From Amycolatopsis sp. QT-25 (lineage in GTDB: Bacteria > Actinomycetota > Actinomycetes > Mycobacteriales > Pseudonocardiaceae), in NCBI RefSeq assembly GCF_029369745.1, contig NZ_CP120210.1, positions 62,001-126,000 on the forward strand: a stretch of DNA of 64,000 nt, written 5' to 3'. Positions 63,838 through 64,000 of this stretch are shown here, piece after piece (within the stretch, counting starts at the first letter, position 1; every line of letters begins with the position of its first letter). Below the pieces are notes generated by a model. The model saw only the letters and a list, made by a program, of their open reading frames with translations, did no database searches and was not told where the DNA came from. Position numbers and translations under genes: made by a program.

Positions 63838-64000
63838 GTGACGGAAATCGACGCGTGTCGCGGCGCGCTGCGCGAGCTGGCCATCGGCAGGCTCGCCGGA
63901 CGTGACGTCCGCACGTCCCACCTGGTCGAGGCGGGGCTGGACGCGATCGTCGCCGGACTCGACACCCCGTCCCTCGCCTTGCTCGCCGGGCTGGAGTCCT
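63838..64000 (+). CDS. Hypothetical protein, 3' end cut by window edge
   Basis: The frame is open from GTG 63838 to the last base, giving 54 residues, including ELAIGRLAGRDVRTSHLVEAGLDAIVAGLD, helical and Ala/Leu-rich. No family could be recognised from this part. Upstream (63769-63837) there is no clear SD. Confidence 0.5.
   Translation, partial: MTEIDACRGALRELAIGRLAGRDVRTSHLVEAGLDAIVAGLDTPSLALLAGLES

Overview
The window is high-GC actinobacterial DNA with dense, often 4-bp-overlapping genes, GTG/TTG starts and frequent leaderless starts (a TANNNT box 6-7 nt before GTG/ATG). Gene content (XRE-TPR regulators, receptor-like Ser/Thr kinases, CopC/YcnI copper genes, an ethylmalonyl-CoA-type pair of HpcH/HpaI lyases) and the small-hairpin repeats suggest a Pseudonocardiaceae member, probably Amycolatopsis or a close relative. 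This placement is an inference from style, not a search. No tRNA, rRNA or CRISPR array was seen.

Layout. 1-6778: a catabolic operon: peptide-type ABC transporter (two permeases, two ATPases; the left edge cuts the first gene), an aldehyde dehydrogenase, and an SDR fused in frame to an amidase. 6798-8640: a terminator, then a two-gene ATPase/Toprim-like module of lower GC that looks like a mobile defence pair. 8702-10623: two malyl-CoA lyase-family enzymes. 10742-15258: two tandem membrane Ser/Thr kinases with RsiV-like outer domains. 15610-20504: housekeeping-like genes (NAD(P)-binding protein, PRPP synthetase paralogue, lactone oxidase, racemase-fold enzyme). 20553-22789: an IS256-family element with an amber codon in its transposase, followed by about 830 bp of non-coding DNA holding three DnaA boxes, hairpins and 38-bp tandem repeats. 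22790-26147: TetR, GH1 beta-glucosidase and a sugar-type MFS carrier. 26502-29939: two small unknowns divergent from an XRE-TPR regulator and a phosphotransferase. 30238-33207: copper cluster. 33449-37001: OpuC-type osmolyte ABC transporter. 37292-43275: RecB-like nuclease, PadR, methyltransferase, SDR and UDP-glucose dehydrogenase. 43301-44218: an IS5-family element. 44263-54879: regulator/effector pairs (TetR/FAD monooxygenase, XRE/MFS), gamma-glutamyltransferase, a two-component system and a Crp-like regulator. 55070-63231: a leftward cluster of glycosyltransferases, a methyltransferase, a coiled-coil protein and two Gln/Pro-rich membrane proteins. 63263-63768: a decayed toxin-antitoxin pair. 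The right edge cuts a gene beginning at 63838.

How it works together. Most of the window is modular: regulator next to the gene it probably controls, with palindromes in the shared promoter region. The least explained structures are a family of near-identical perfect hairpins at gene 3' ends (37215, 40978, 44219, 55004, with relatives at 22327 and 22486), one of which is split by the IS5 element with a clean 3-bp target duplication; the ATPase/Toprim-like pair; the twin receptor kinases; and the glycosyltransferase/coiled-coil operon.
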